A stretch of 64,000 nucleotides of DNA from Tabrizicola flagellatus (GCF_008271465.1 NZ_VMDU01000002.1:248001-312000), one strand, 5' to 3'. Shown: positions 52,778-61,816, numbered from the stretch's first letter. Translations and numbers: made by a program. The notes: generated by a model from the sequence alone, not told the origin.

Positions 52778-55048
52778 ATGTCGCGATTCCATGCCCCCAT
52801 CGCTGAAGCCATCTGGGACATGAAGTATCGCTTCAAGGAGGCGGATGGCACGCCGATCGACCGCACGGTCGAGGACACCTGGCGGCGGATTGCGCGCGCT
52901 CTGGCCGAAGTGGAGGCCGAGCCCGCGAAATGGGAGGCCGAATTCTACTCCGCGCTGGAGGACTTCCGCTTCCTGCCGGCCGGCCGCATCACCGCCGGGG
53001 CGGGGACTGGGCGGTCGGTGACCCTGTTCAACTGCTTTGTCATGGGCACGATCCCGGACACGATGGCCGGGATCTTCGACAGTCTGAAGGAGGCCGCGCT
53101 GACAATGCAGCAGGGCGGCGGCATCGGCTATGATTTCTCGACCATCCGGCCGCGCGGGGCGCCGGTGGCGGGGGTGGCGGCGGATGCCTCTGGGCCCTTG
53201 TCGTTCATGGATGTCTGGGACGCGATGTGCCGGACGATCATGAGCGCCGGAAGCCGCCGGGGGGCGATGATGGCGACGATGCGCTGCGATCACCCGGATA
53301 TCGAGGCCTTCATCGAGGCCAAGCGCGATCCGGCGCGGCTGCGGATGTTCAACCTGTCGGTGCTGGTGACCGATGCCTTCATGGCCGCCGTCAAGGCCGA
53401 TGGCCCATGGGAGCTGGTCTTTGGCGGCCGGGTCTACCGGACCATTCAGGCGCGGGATCTGTGGAACCGCATCATGCGATCCACCTTCGATTATGCCGAG
53501 CCGGGGGTGATCTTCATCGACCGTATCAACGCGATGAACAACCTGGGCTATTGCGAGACGATCGCGGCGACCAATCCCTGCGGTGAACAGCCCCTGCCGC
53601 CCTATGGCGCCTGCCTTCTGGGCAGTATCAACCTGCCGACGCTGGTTAAGGATGCCTTCGAGGCGCATTCAAGCCTGGACATGTCGGCGCTGGAGCGCCT
53701 GGTCCGTGTCGCGGTCCGGGCGATGGACAATGTCGTGGATGTGTCGCGCTTCCCGCTGCCGGAACAGCAGGCCGAGGCGAAGGCCAAGCGGCGCATCGGG
53801 CTGGGGGTGACGGGACTTGCGGATGCGCTGTTGATGGTCGGCCTGCGCTATGGGTCCGAGGAAGCGGCGCGCGTGACCGAAATCTGGATGCATGCCATCG
53901 CGCGGGCGGCCTATCTGGCCAGCGTGGACCTGGCGAAGGAAAAGGGGGCATTTCCGCTGTTCGACGCGGAGGGCTTCCTTGCCTCGGGCAACATGCGGCA
54001 GATGGATGCCGACGTCCGCGAGGCCATTGCGAAGCACGGCATCCGCAATGCACTTTTGACCTCGGTCGCGCCGACCGGGACGATCTCGCTTTATGCGGGC
54101 AACGTCAGTTCGGGGATCGAACCGGTCTTTGCCTATGCCTACACCCGCAAGGTGTTGCAGAAGGACGGGTCGCGGACCGAGGAGGAGGTGGTCGATTACG
54201 CCGTTCGCCTCTGGCGCGAGAAGTTCGGCGACAAACCCTTGCCCGACCATTTCGTCAACGCCCAGACCCTGCCGCCCCTGGACCATGTCCGCATGCAGGC
54301 AGCCGCACAGAAATGGGTGGATTCGTCGATCTCCAAGACCATCAACTGCCCCGAGGACATCAGCTTCGACGCCTTCAAGGAGGTCTACATGGCCGCCTGG
54401 GATCAGGGCTGCAAGGGCTGCACGACCTACCGGCCGAACGACGTGACCGGGTCTGTCCTGACGGTCAGCGAGAAGGAAACCGCGCCAGTTGCCGCGCAGC
54501 CGGTGACGGGGGGCGAGGTGGTCTATCTGTCCGAGCCCCTGGAGCGACCCGCAGCACTGGAAGGCCAGACCTACAAGGTGAAATGGCCGGGAACGGAACA
54601 CGCCCTCTACATCACGATCAACGACATCGTGACGGCAGGCCACCGCCGCCCGTTCGAGGTGTTCATCAACTCCAAGAACATGGAGCATTTCGCCTGGACC
54701 GTGGCCCTGACCCGGATGATCTCGGCGGTGTTCCGGCGCGGTGGGGATATCTCCTTCGTGGTCGAGGAACTGAAAGCCGTCTTCGACCCCCGCGGCGGCG
54801 CCTGGATGGACGGGCGCTACATCCCCTCGATCCTCGCGGCCATCGGCGGCGTGATCGAGCGCCACCTGATCGACATCGGCTTCATCGAGGGCGAGGGGCT
54901 GGGCCTGAAATCTGACCCAAAGGCGGAACTGTTGCGGGTCGGAGAAGCTCCACGCGGGAAGGCCTGCCCGTCCTGCGGGAGCTATGACCTGCGGATGGTG
55001 GAAGGCTGCCTGACCTGCGGGTCCTGCGGGCATTCGAAGTGCGGGTGA
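52778..55048 (+). CDS. nrdJ: Adenosylcobalamin-dependent (class II) ribonucleotide reductase
   Basis: 756 aa from ATG 52778 (AGGAAGA upstream). Ten-stranded barrel: LFNCFVMG (first redox Cys), GGGIGYDFSTIRP, radical-site ATNPCGEQPLPPYGAC with catalytic Cys and Glu, APTGTISLYAGNVSSGIEPVF. The C-terminus ends in a CxxC...CxxC tail (CPSCGSYDLRMVEGCLTCGSCG) that relays electrons. It reduces ribonucleotides using B12, independent of oxygen. No NrdR-like box or riboswitch recognised upstream. Confidence 0.95.
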   Translation: MSRFHAPIAEAIWDMKYRFKEADGTPIDRTVEDTWRRIARALAEVEAEPAKWEAEFYSALEDFRFLPAGRITAGAGTGRSVTLFNCFVMGTIPDTMAGIFDSLKEAALTMQQGGGIGYDFSTIRPRGAPVAGVAADASGPLSFMDVWDAMCRTIMSAGSRRGAMMATMRCDHPDIEAFIEAKRDPARLRMFNLSVLVTDAFMAAVKADGPWELVFGGRVYRTIQARDLWNRIMRSTFDYAEPGVIFIDRINAMNNLGYCETIAATNPCGEQPLPPYGACLLGSINLPTLVKDAFEAHSSLDMSALERLVRVAVRAMDNVVDVSRFPLPEQQAEAKAKRRIGLGVTGLADALLMVGLRYGSEEAARVTEIWMHAIARAAYLASVDLAKEKGAFPLFDAEGFLASGNMRQMDADVREAIAKHGIRNALLTSVAPTGTISLYAGNVSSGIEPVFAYAYTRKVLQKDGSRTEEEVVDYAVRLWREKFGDKPLPDHFVNAQTLPPLDHVRMQAAAQKWVDSSISKTINCPEDISFDAFKEVYMAAWDQGCKGCTTYRPNDVTGSVLTVSEKETAPVAAQPVTGGEVVYLSEPLERPAALEGQTYKVKWPGTEHALYITINDIVTAGHRRPFEVFINSKNMEHFAWTVALTRMISAVFRRGGDISFVVEELKAVFDPRGGAWMDGRYIPSILAAIGGVIERHLIDIGFIEGEGLGLKSDPKAELLRVGEAPRGKACPSCGSYDLRMVEGCLTCGSCGHSKCG

Positions 55049-55133
55049 GGGGCGTCTGTTGAAATGAGCGCCTTTCGGCGCACGCCTTTCGTCTCGCGTC
55101 CTTGCGTGAAGGATGCAAGGACGCTCGGGCGTC

Positions 55134-55171
55134 GGGGGCGCTTCGCCCCCCGAACCCCCAGAGGATATTTG
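55134..55171 (+). repeat. 38-bp intergenic repeat, copy A
   Basis: GGGGGCG-CTT-CGCCCCC hairpin followed by CCCCCAGAGGATATTTG, 85 bp after nrdJ. 37 of 38 bases match copy B at 60187-60224 in inverted orientation. In the nrdJ direction it would act as a terminator-like element. Confidence 0.75.
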
Positions 55172-55235
55172 TGGACAGGAGAAAGGGCCTGGGTCAGTCA
55201 GGTGTGGACAGGAGAAAGGGCCTGGGTCAGTCAGG
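55171..55235. repeat. Tandem duplication of 33-bp unit
   Basis: A 33-bp unit beginning GTGGACAGGAGAAAGG occurs at 55171-55203 and again at 55204-55235 (last base differs). The second copy supplies the stop codon and last codons of the leftward dehydrogenase ending at 55227, so the duplication abuts coding sequence. Confidence 0.85.
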
Positions 55236-56117
55236 CTTGACCCCATTCGCCCTTCCCACAAAATCCACCAAGTGCGGCACATAGTCCTCTGGCCCCGATC
55301 CGCCCTGCGCCATCGCGGCGGCGAAGCTGTTCTTCGCCGCGCTGGCCATCGTGGTGGCGACGGTCGCGGCGTTGGCCATGCTCTCGAGGTAGCGCAGGTC
55401 CTTGTAGGCGTTCGACAGGGTGAAGCGGTGGGCCTCGCGGTTCCCTTCCAGCGCGTAGCCCATGAAGGTCTGGTAGAAGCCGCAGTCCATCCGGCCGCCG
55501 CGGATCACAGAGTCGAAGGTGGCGGTGGAGATGCCGACCTTGGCAGCCAGCGCCAGCGCCTCGGCATAGATCGCCGCGTAGCCGAGCGAGAGGAAGTTGT
55601 TCAGAAGCTTCATCCGGTGGCCGTCGCCCACCCGGCCGATGTGGACGATCTTGCCGGCCCAGGTGGCGATGACGGGCTGGATCCGGGCGAAGATGTCGGG
55701 GTCCGCGCCGACCATGCAATCGAGCGTGCCCGCCCAGGCCTCTTTCGGCGTGCGCGACAGCGGGGCGTCGGCGAAGTGGACACCCCGCTGTCCAAGGTCG
55801 GTGGCGAGGCGTTCGGTGACCGTGGGGTCGGAGGTGGAGCAATCGACGATCACCGCGCCGGGCTTCAGGTGGGGGGTCATCCGCGCCACGGCCTCTGCCA
55901 CCTGGGGCGAGCCGGGGAGGGTGAGGAAGATGATGGTGGACCGGGCGGCGAGGTCTTCGATCGTGGCCTCGGTCGCGCCCCTGCCGATCAGGTCATCGAC
56001 GGGCGCGCGGTTGCGGTGGGCGGTGACGGTCAGGGGGTAGCCCTTCTCGACGATGTTCTTCGCCATGCCGTGGCCCATGAGGCCCGCGCCGATGAAGCCG
56101 ATGTGTTCCTGGGTCAT
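55227..56117 (-). CDS. Beta-hydroxyacid dehydrogenase (HIBADH family)
   Basis: 296 aa from ATG 56117; the longer frame to 56924 is antisense to acuI. Rossmann motif GFIGAGLMGHGMAKN, substrate motif DAPLSRTPKEAWAG and catalytic Lys in GDGHRMKLLNNFLSLG. The family includes 3-hydroxyisobutyrate, tartronate-semialdehyde and related dehydrogenases. Divergent from acuI with 96 bp between starts; a link to C3 acid metabolism (3-hydroxypropionate-like) is conceivable but unproven. Its last codons lie in a 33-bp tandem duplication. Confidence 0.88.
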   Translation of the reverse strand: MTQEHIGFIGAGLMGHGMAKNIVEKGYPLTVTAHRNRAPVDDLIGRGATEATIEDLAARSTIIFLTLPGSPQVAEAVARMTPHLKPGAVIVDCSTSDPTVTERLATDLGQRGVHFADAPLSRTPKEAWAGTLDCMVGADPDIFARIQPVIATWAGKIVHIGRVGDGHRMKLLNNFLSLGYAAIYAEALALAAKVGISTATFDSVIRGGRMDCGFYQTFMGYALEGNREAHRFTLSNAYKDLRYLESMANAATVATTMASAAKNSFAAAMAQGGSGPEDYVPHLVDFVGRANGVKPD

Positions 56118-56213
56118 GCCATGTCTCCTTTCGGCGGAGAGTGCGGCAGGGCGGTCGGGTTGACAATCCCGGGCGGGCAGGGCGGACTGGCGGCGCAAGA
56201 AGAGGAGGATGCC

Positions 56214-57203
56214 ATGTTCCGTGCGCTGGTGCTGGAGAAGGAAGGCGATGTCGCGGTTGCTCATGTCCGCGAGTTGGAGGACAGCGCGCTGCCGGCGGGC
56301 GAGGTGACGGTTGCGGTCGAGTATTCTACGCTGAACTACAAGGACGGACTCGCGCTGTCTCCGAACGGCGGGGGGATCGTGCGGAGCTGGCCGCATGTGG
56401 CGGGGATCGACTTTGCCGGGACGGTCGAGGCGTCGGAGGATGCGCGTTACAAGCCCGGGGACAAGGTGATCCTGACCGGCTGGCGGGTCGGTGAAACCCA
56501 TTGGGGCGGCTATGCCCAGAAAGCGCGGGTCAAGGCGGATTGGCTGGTGCCGCTGCCCAAGGGCCTGACAACAAAGCAGGCCATGGCGGTGGGGACGGCC
56601 GGGTTCACGGCCATGCTGGCGGTGATGGCGCTGGAAGAGCACGGCCTGACGCCCGAGAAGGGCGAGGTGCTGGTCACCGGGGCAGCGGGCGGCGTGGGCT
56701 CGGTGGCGGTGGCGATCCTGGGGCGGCTGGGGTATCAGGTCGCCGCAGTGACCGGGCGGCCCGAGACGGAGGGCTATCTCCGCGACCTGGGCGCAGCGCG
56801 GATCGTGCCGCGGGCAGAGCTGGCCGAGACGGTGAAGCGCCCCCTGGAAAGCGAGACCTGGGCGGGTTGCATCGACGCCGTGGGGGGCGCGATGCTGGCG
56901 CGGGTGCTGGGGCAGATGAAGCATGGTGCCTCGGTCGCCGCCGTGGGGCTGGCGGGAGGCGCGGCGCTGCCGGCCAGCGTGATCCCGTTCCTGCTGCGAG
57001 GCGTGAACCTGCTGGGGATCGACTCGGTGACGGTTCCCTACGACCGCAGGGTGCGGGCCTGGGGGCGGATCGTCCGGGATCTGCCGATGGAGAAGCTGGA
57101 AGGAATGATCCGCCCTGCCCGGCTGGCCGATCTGCCCGAATTGGGGGCGGCGATCCTGAAGGGGGGCGTGCAGGGCCGGGTTGTGGTGGATGTGAACGCC
57201 TGA
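56214..57203 (+). CDS. acuI: Acrylyl-CoA reductase (AcuI/YhdH family)
   Basis: 329 aa from ATG 56214 (AGGAGGA upstream). Zinc-free medium-chain reductase: EYSTLNYKDGLALS, PHVAGIDFAGTVE, nucleotide-binding VTGAAGGVGSVAVA and the C-terminal ARLADLPELGAAILKGGVQGR typical of AcuI. It reduces toxic acryloyl-CoA to propionyl-CoA with NADPH, as in 3-hydroxypropionate and DMSP metabolism of Rhodobacter relatives. It stands alone here, without acuK or dddL-type genes. A short hairpin follows. Confidence 0.92.
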   Translation: MFRALVLEKEGDVAVAHVRELEDSALPAGEVTVAVEYSTLNYKDGLALSPNGGGIVRSWPHVAGIDFAGTVEASEDARYKPGDKVILTGWRVGETHWGGYAQKARVKADWLVPLPKGLTTKQAMAVGTAGFTAMLAVMALEEHGLTPEKGEVLVTGAAGGVGSVAVAILGRLGYQVAAVTGRPETEGYLRDLGAARIVPRAELAETVKRPLESETWAGCIDAVGGAMLARVLGQMKHGASVAAVGLAGGAALPASVIPFLLRGVNLLGIDSVTVPYDRRVRAWGRIVRDLPMEKLEGMIRPARLADLPELGAAILKGGVQGRVVVDVNA

Positions 57204-57205
57204 GA

Positions 57206-57224
57206 CCTGTCCACGCAGGACAGG
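57206..57224 (+). terminator. Hairpin after acuI
   Basis: CCTGTCC-ACGCA-GGACAGG begins 2 bp after the acuI stop, followed by ATTCTC. Perfect 7-bp stem with a weak T content, so a modest terminator or 3'-end stabiliser. The rest of the gap to 57361 shows nothing clear. Confidence 0.5.
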
Positions 57225-57361
57225 ATTCTCAGACCTTTGGTTTCAAGGGCTTGGCCGTAGTCATTAGGATTTCGGCAAGGTTTGCTGGCCCAGTCGGAGC
57301 GATGAACCTGCCCGAAGCGTCGGGCTGAAGACCCACCTGCGGGGGGCGACGGTGGGGGTGG

Positions 57362-58006
57362 TCAGGCCGCCGCCATGCCGGAGCGGATCGTGGCGGCGGT
57401 GCGCAGGTAGTGGTCGCGCAGAAGCTGTTCGGCCAGCGCCGCGTCGCGGGAAAGGACGGCGTCGGCGATGGCCCCGTGTTCGGCGTCGATGTCGCGCTTC
57501 TGCGGGCCGGCGGCGGTCAGCGCCGGTATGCGGTAGCGTTCGGTCGCGGCATAGAGGCGCTCGAAGAAATCCATCAGCCAGTCCGACCCGCAGGCGGCCA
57601 GAAGCGCGCGGTGAAAGGCGTGGTGGCGGGTCTTCAGCTCGTCCACGTCGCCGTCCTCGCGCCGGGCCTGCCGGCGCAGCGCGTAAAGCGCGGCCACGAC
57701 CGAGGCTTCCCAGGCATCGTCGCCCCGGGCGATCGACAGGCGCAGCGCCTCGGTCTCGATCAGCAGGCGGGCGTTGAGGGCATCCTCGAACTCGGCCAGC
57801 GAGCGGGACGAGACGCGGAAGCCGCGCAGCGACTCGGCGGTGACCAGTCGTTCGGCCTGCAGCCGGTTCAGGGCCTCGCGCAGGGGGGAAAAGCCCATGC
57901 CGTAGCGTTCCGACAGATCGGCCAGGCGCAGCGGGCTTTCGGGGGCGAAGCTGCCCTCGACGATGTCCTTGCGCAGGGAAACATAGGCTTTTTCGGCCAG
58001 CGTCAT
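57362..58006 (-). CDS. GntR-family regulator (FCD/FadR subfamily)
   Basis: 214 aa from ATG 58006; the longer frame enters the promoter. Winged helix at residues about 5-70 (SERYGMGFSPLREALNRLQAERLV), then an all-alpha FCD effector domain with metal-binding His and Asp candidates (RHHAFHRALLAAC, AEHGAIADAV). Divergent from the gentisate-dioxygenase-like gene. The palindrome ATTTTCGAAAAT between them is a likely operator and recurs at 61843-61860 upstream of the NicX-like gene. Confidence 0.9.
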   Translation of the reverse strand: MTLAEKAYVSLRKDIVEGSFAPESPLRLADLSERYGMGFSPLREALNRLQAERLVTAESLRGFRVSSRSLAEFEDALNARLLIETEALRLSIARGDDAWEASVVAALYALRRQARREDGDVDELKTRHHAFHRALLAACGSDWLMDFFERLYAATERYRIPALTAAGPQKRDIDAEHGAIADAVLSRDAALAEQLLRDHYLRTAATIRSGMAAA

Positions 58007-58064
58007 GATCGCATCCTTGTCCGGGGGCAGCTTATCCAGCGCGCCCGAAACGTGCAATTCGATA

Positions 58065-58076
58065 ATTTTCGAAAAT
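58065..58076. promoter_or_regulatory. ATTTTCGAAAAT palindrome, likely GntR operator
   Basis: Perfect 12-bp palindrome in the 134-bp gap between the divergent GntR and dioxygenase genes, flanked by two more TCGA-containing half-sites (ATTCGAT at about 58058 and ATCGAAAATGAT at about 58086). Confidence 0.6.
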
Positions 58077-58140
58077 CTGACATGGCATCGAAAATGATTC
58101 CGGCATAGTTGGGCAAGCGCCACCAAGGGGAGGGGAGAGC

Positions 58141-59262
58141 ATGGCCACCACGCGCGAGAACCACCGTGAGGATGTGATCGGCCGCGCCAATGTCGAGGAT
58201 ACGCCCGAGCTTCTGGCCTATTACGACCAGCTGGAGGGATTCCATGCCGGCGCCCTGTGGACCGTGGCGAACAAGATCGAGCCCTGGCAGCCGAAGTCGC
58301 AGTCGGTGCCGGTGGTCTGGCGGTACAAGGACCTGCGCGACCACGTGATCCGCTCGGTCGATCTGGTGACGCCGGAAAAGGCGGGGCGACGGGTGATCTA
58401 CCTGTCGAACCCCGGCCGGCAGGACGTGGCGGCGGCGGTGGGCTGGATCTATGCCGGCCTTCAGGTGATGAACCCCGGCGAGGTCGCCAGCGCGCACCGC
58501 CATTCGGCCTCGGCGATCCGCTTCATCATGGAGGGGCGCGGGGCCTACACGGTGGTCGATGGCCACAAGATGACGCTCGGCGCGAACGACTTCGTGCTGA
58601 CCCCGAACGGGACCTGGCACGAACACGGGGTCAGCGCGGACGGCTCGCTCTGCCTGTGGCAGGACGGGCTGGACATCCCCTTCGTCAACGCGATGGAGGC
58701 GAATTTCTACGAGGTCCACCCGGACCTGAACCAGGCGGTTGGGTATGCCGTCGATGACATGACGAAGACCTGGGGCAATCCGGGGCTGACGCCCTATGGC
58801 GAAAGCTGGCGCAAGGGCTACAGCCCGATGTTCAAGTACGAATGGGCGCCGACCTACGAGGCCCTGACGAAATACGCAGGCTGCACGGATGGCAGTCCGT
58901 TCGACGGGGTGATGATGGAGTATGTGAACCCGGTGACGAACGGCCCGGTGATGCAGACGCTGGGGGCCAGCATGCAGATGCTGCGGCCCGGCGAGGCGAC
59001 GAAGGCGCACCGACACACGGGCAGCTACCTTTACCATGTCGCCAAGGGGCGCGGCCATTCGATCATCAACGGCAAGCGCTTCGACTGGGCCGAGCGCGAC
59101 ATCTTCTGCGTGCCCTCCTGGGCCTGGCACGAACATGTCAACGGCTCGGACCGCGAGGACGCCTGCCTCTTCTGCTTGAACGACCTGCCGGTGATGCGGG
59201 CGCTGGGGCTCTATCGCGAAGAGGCCTTCGGGGACAACGGCGGCAGGCAGCCGCTTCTTTAG
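58141..59262 (+). CDS. Gentisate 1,2-dioxygenase-like bicupin
   Basis: 373 aa, normal length for the family. Two cupins: ASAHRHSASAIRFIMEG (about 115-131) with iron-binding His-x-His and TWHEHG; second cupin KAHRHTGSYLYHVAKG and WAWHEHVNG. Gentisate dioxygenase cleaves gentisate to maleylpyruvate; salicylate 1,2-dioxygenase and related 1-hydroxy-2-naphthoate enzymes share this architecture. The FAH hydrolase 9 bp downstream fits cleavage of the ring product. Cytoplasmic. First gene of the cluster, divergent from GntR. Confidence 0.88.
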   Translation: MATTRENHREDVIGRANVEDTPELLAYYDQLEGFHAGALWTVANKIEPWQPKSQSVPVVWRYKDLRDHVIRSVDLVTPEKAGRRVIYLSNPGRQDVAAAVGWIYAGLQVMNPGEVASAHRHSASAIRFIMEGRGAYTVVDGHKMTLGANDFVLTPNGTWHEHGVSADGSLCLWQDGLDIPFVNAMEANFYEVHPDLNQAVGYAVDDMTKTWGNPGLTPYGESWRKGYSPMFKYEWAPTYEALTKYAGCTDGSPFDGVMMEYVNPVTNGPVMQTLGASMQMLRPGEATKAHRHTGSYLYHVAKGRGHSIINGKRFDWAERDIFCVPSWAWHEHVNGSDREDACLFCLNDLPVMRALGLYREEAFGDNGGRQPLL

Positions 59263-59271
59263 GGACAGACC

Positions 59272-60165
59272 ATGAAACTTGTGACCTATCGCGCCTCGGT
59301 CGAGGGCGCGGCCCGGCTTGGGGTGATCGAGGGCGACAGCGTGATCGACGCGGGCCGGCTTGGCCTGCCCGACAGCATGCTGGGCCTGATCGAGGCCGGA
59401 CCGGCCGCGTTGCAGGCGCTGCGGACCGCGCTGCCCTCGGCCCCCTGGTGCGCGCGCCTGCCGCTGGTCAACGTGCGGCTCCTGGCGCCGATCCCGCGGC
59501 CACGGAAGAACATCTTCGGCATCGGGCTGAACTATGTCGAACATGTCGCGGAAAGCGCGGCCTCGCTCGACACGTCGAAGGACCTGCCGAAGCAGCCGGT
59601 GGTCTTCTCCAAGCCGCCGACCACATTGATCGGGCCGGGGGACGCGATCGGGCACGACGCCAGCATGACGAAACAGCTCGACTGGGAGGTGGAGCTTGCG
59701 GTCATCATCGGCACCACGGCCCGGCGCGTCCCGCGGACCGAGGCGCTGGCCCATGTCTTCGGCTATTCGGTGCTGATCGACGTGTCCGCCCGCGACAACC
59801 GTCGCGCGGGACAGTGGATCTTCTCCAAGGGCATGGACAGCTATGCCCCCTTCGGCCCCTGCATCGTCACGGCGGACGAGATCCCCGATCCGCAGGGGCT
59901 GGACCTGTGGCTGACGGTGAACGGGGTGGAAAAGCAGCGCTCGAACACCCGCCACATGCTGTTCAAGGTTGACGAGCTGATCGCCGACATCTCGACCGGG
60001 ATCACGCTCGAACCCGGCGACATCATCGCCACCGGCACGCCCGAAGGCGTGGGCGCGGGGCGCAGCCCGCAGGAATGGCTGAAGCCGGGCGACGTGGTCG
60101 TGGGCCATGTCCAGGGCATCGGCACCTTGCGCAACCCGGTGGTGAATTCCACCCCCGAGGCTTGA
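59272..60165 (+). CDS. Fumarylacetoacetate hydrolase family protein (fumarylpyruvate hydrolase-like)
   Basis: 297 aa. C-terminal FAH domain (about 80-295): NIFGIGLNYVEH, metal ligands in DWEVELAVIIG (Glu-x-Glu) and a downstream Asp, SKGMDSYAPFGPC, and IATGTPEGVGAG. In gentisate pathways such enzymes hydrolyse maleyl- or fumarylpyruvate to pyruvate and maleate/fumarate. No separate maleylpyruvate isomerase is visible, so direct maleylpyruvate hydrolysis or an isomerase elsewhere is required. Co-transcribed with the dioxygenase. Confidence 0.88.
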   Translation: MKLVTYRASVEGAARLGVIEGDSVIDAGRLGLPDSMLGLIEAGPAALQALRTALPSAPWCARLPLVNVRLLAPIPRPRKNIFGIGLNYVEHVAESAASLDTSKDLPKQPVVFSKPPTTLIGPGDAIGHDASMTKQLDWEVELAVIIGTTARRVPRTEALAHVFGYSVLIDVSARDNRRAGQWIFSKGMDSYAPFGPCIVTADEIPDPQGLDLWLTVNGVEKQRSNTRHMLFKVDELIADISTGITLEPGDIIATGTPEGVGAGRSPQEWLKPGDVVVGHVQGIGTLRNPVVNSTPEA

Positions 60166-60186
60166 CCCGCCGCTTTCATCTGTCTG

Positions 60187-60224
60187 CAAATATCCTCTGG
60201 GGGTCCGGGGGGCGAAGCGCCCCC
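60187..60224 (-). repeat. 38-bp intergenic repeat, copy B (inverted)
   Basis: Reverse complement of copy A at 55134-55171 with a single base difference, ending with the CGCCCCC / GGGGGCG hairpin. It lies between the FAH and nitrilase genes, pointing against transcription, so it is not simply a terminator of the gene before it. Confidence 0.75.
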
Positions 60225-60254
60225 GGGGCCTCCCACCCCAAGCAGAGGCATCCC

Positions 60255-61184
60255 ATGTCCACCCCCTTCACCGCCGCCGTCGTGCAGATGGCCTCGGTCC
60301 CGACCGACCCGATGGCCACCGCCGAACAGGCCGCCGCCCGCCTGCGCGAGGCGGCTGCAAAGGGCGCGCGGCTGGTCGTCTTCCCCGAGGCGCTGATCGG
60401 CGGCTATCCCAAGGGCGCAAGCTTCGGCGCGCCGGTGGGCCTGCGCAAGCCCGAGGGGCGCGCGGCCTTCGCCCGCTATCACGCCGCGGCCATCGACCTC
60501 GACGGGCCCGAGGTCGCCTGCCTGGCCGAGGCCTGCGCCGCAACCGGGGCCTTCGCCGTGGTGGGCGTGATCGAACGCGACGGGGCGACGCTTTACTGCA
60601 CCGTCCTCTACCTCGACGGCGACAAGGGGCTGGTCGGCAAGCACCGCAAGCTGATGCCAACGGCGGGCGAGCGGCTGATCTGGGGCTTTGGCGACGGGTC
60701 CACCATGCCGGTCTTCCAGACCGATCTCGGCACCATCGGCGCGGTGATCTGCTGGGAGAACTACATGCCCGCGCTGCGCATGCACATGTATCACCAGGGC
60801 GTCACGCTCTACTGCGCGCCGACGGCGGACGACCGCGACACCTGGCTGCCCTCGATGCAGCACATCGCGCTGGAGGGGCGCTGCTTCGTCCTCACCGCCT
60901 GCCAGCACATCACCCGCGCGGCCTACGGGCCGGACCACGAAAGCGCGCTGGGCGACGATCCGGCCCAGGTGATGATGCGCGGCGGGTCGGCCATCGTCTC
61001 TCCCCTCGGCCGGGTGCTGGCCGGGCCGGATTTCACCGGCGAGACGATCCTTTACGCCCAGATCGACCCGGCCGAGGTGATGCGCGCCAAGTTCGATTTC
61101 GACGCGACCGGCCATTACGCGCGGCCCGACGTGTTCCAGCTGGTGGTGGATACCCGGGCCAAGCCGGCGGTGCGGGAGGTCTGA
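60255..61184 (+). CDS. Nitrilase
   Basis: 309 aa. Catalytic Glu45 in VVFPEALIGGYPKG, Lys132 in GKHRKLMPT and Cys166 in CWENYMPALR, the full nitrilase triad; CWENYMP is characteristic of true nitrilases (aliphatic or aryl) rather than amidases. It converts R-CN to R-COOH and ammonia. Placed in an aromatic-ring cluster beside a NicX-like dioxygenase, it could release a pyridine- or benzene-carboxylate from a nitrile. Its TGA shares one base with the next ATG (TGATG). Confidence 0.92.
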   Translation: MSTPFTAAVVQMASVPTDPMATAEQAAARLREAAAKGARLVVFPEALIGGYPKGASFGAPVGLRKPEGRAAFARYHAAAIDLDGPEVACLAEACAATGAFAVVGVIERDGATLYCTVLYLDGDKGLVGKHRKLMPTAGERLIWGFGDGSTMPVFQTDLGTIGAVICWENYMPALRMHMYHQGVTLYCAPTADDRDTWLPSMQHIALEGRCFVLTACQHITRAAYGPDHESALGDDPAQVMMRGGSAIVSPLGRVLAGPDFTGETILYAQIDPAEVMRAKFDFDATGHYARPDVFQLVVDTRAKPAVREV

Positions 61185-61816
61185 TGCGCTACGACCTCGA
61201 CCAGGTTCCCGAGCCGATTGCCTACAAGCTTCTGGCCGCGACGGTGATCCCGCGACCCATCGCCTGGGTGGTGACGAAGGGGGCGCAGGGCGTGAACGCC
61301 GCGCCCTATTCCTTTTTCAACGTCATGGGCTCGGCCCCGCCGACCATCGCCCTGGGCCTGATGGCTGCGCCCGACCGGGGTTTCAAGGACACCGCGCTGA
61401 ACATCCTGGAGACAGGCGAATTCGTGGTGAACCTGGTGCCCGAGCGGCTGGTGCAGGCGATGAACCTGACCTCGGCCGACGCCCCGCGCGGGGTGGACGA
61501 ACTCGCGCTCGCCGGGCTGGAGACGCTGCCCAGCCAGCACATCGCCCCGCCCCGGATCGCCGAAAGCCCCGTCGCCTTCGAGTGCCGCGCGCTGTCCTCG
61601 GTCGTGACCGGGCCGTGCCAGACGGTGGTGATCGGCCGCGTCCTCGCCGTGCATATTCAGGATCGCTACCTGAGGAACGCCGAGCGCGCCCACATCGACA
61701 CCGACGCGCTGGACCTCGTCGCCCGCAGCTTCGGGTCGGACTACATCCGCACCCACGACCGCTTTGAACTGGCGCGGCCGACCTGGGCGGGCTTGCAGGC
61801 GGCGGGAAAGGTCTGA
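61184..61816 (+). CDS. Flavin reductase family protein (FMN-binding split barrel)
   Basis: 210 aa. ATVIPRPIAWVVTKG, NAAPYSFFNVMGSAPP and TGEFVVNLVPERL are typical of the flavin-reductase-like split barrel (DIM6/NTAB). Such proteins supply reduced FMN to two-component monooxygenases. The acyl-CoA-dehydrogenase-fold flavoprotein two genes downstream could be its oxygenase partner. Coupled by a 1-bp overlap to the nitrilase. Confidence 0.88.
   Translation: MRYDLDQVPEPIAYKLLAATVIPRPIAWVVTKGAQGVNAAPYSFFNVMGSAPPTIALGLMAAPDRGFKDTALNILETGEFVVNLVPERLVQAMNLTSADAPRGVDELALAGLETLPSQHIAPPRIAESPVAFECRALSSVVTGPCQTVVIGRVLAVHIQDRYLRNAERAHIDTDALDLVARSFGSDYIRTHDRFELARPTWAGLQAAGKV

Noticed and set aside
55171-55235. 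Possible CRISPR array
   Set aside because: Only two adjoining 33-bp units with no spacer between them and no cas genes; it is a tandem duplication.
58003-60189. 728-aa leftward open frame
   Set aside because: Antisense to the gentisate-dioxygenase-like and FAH genes, whose motifs are intact on the plus strand.
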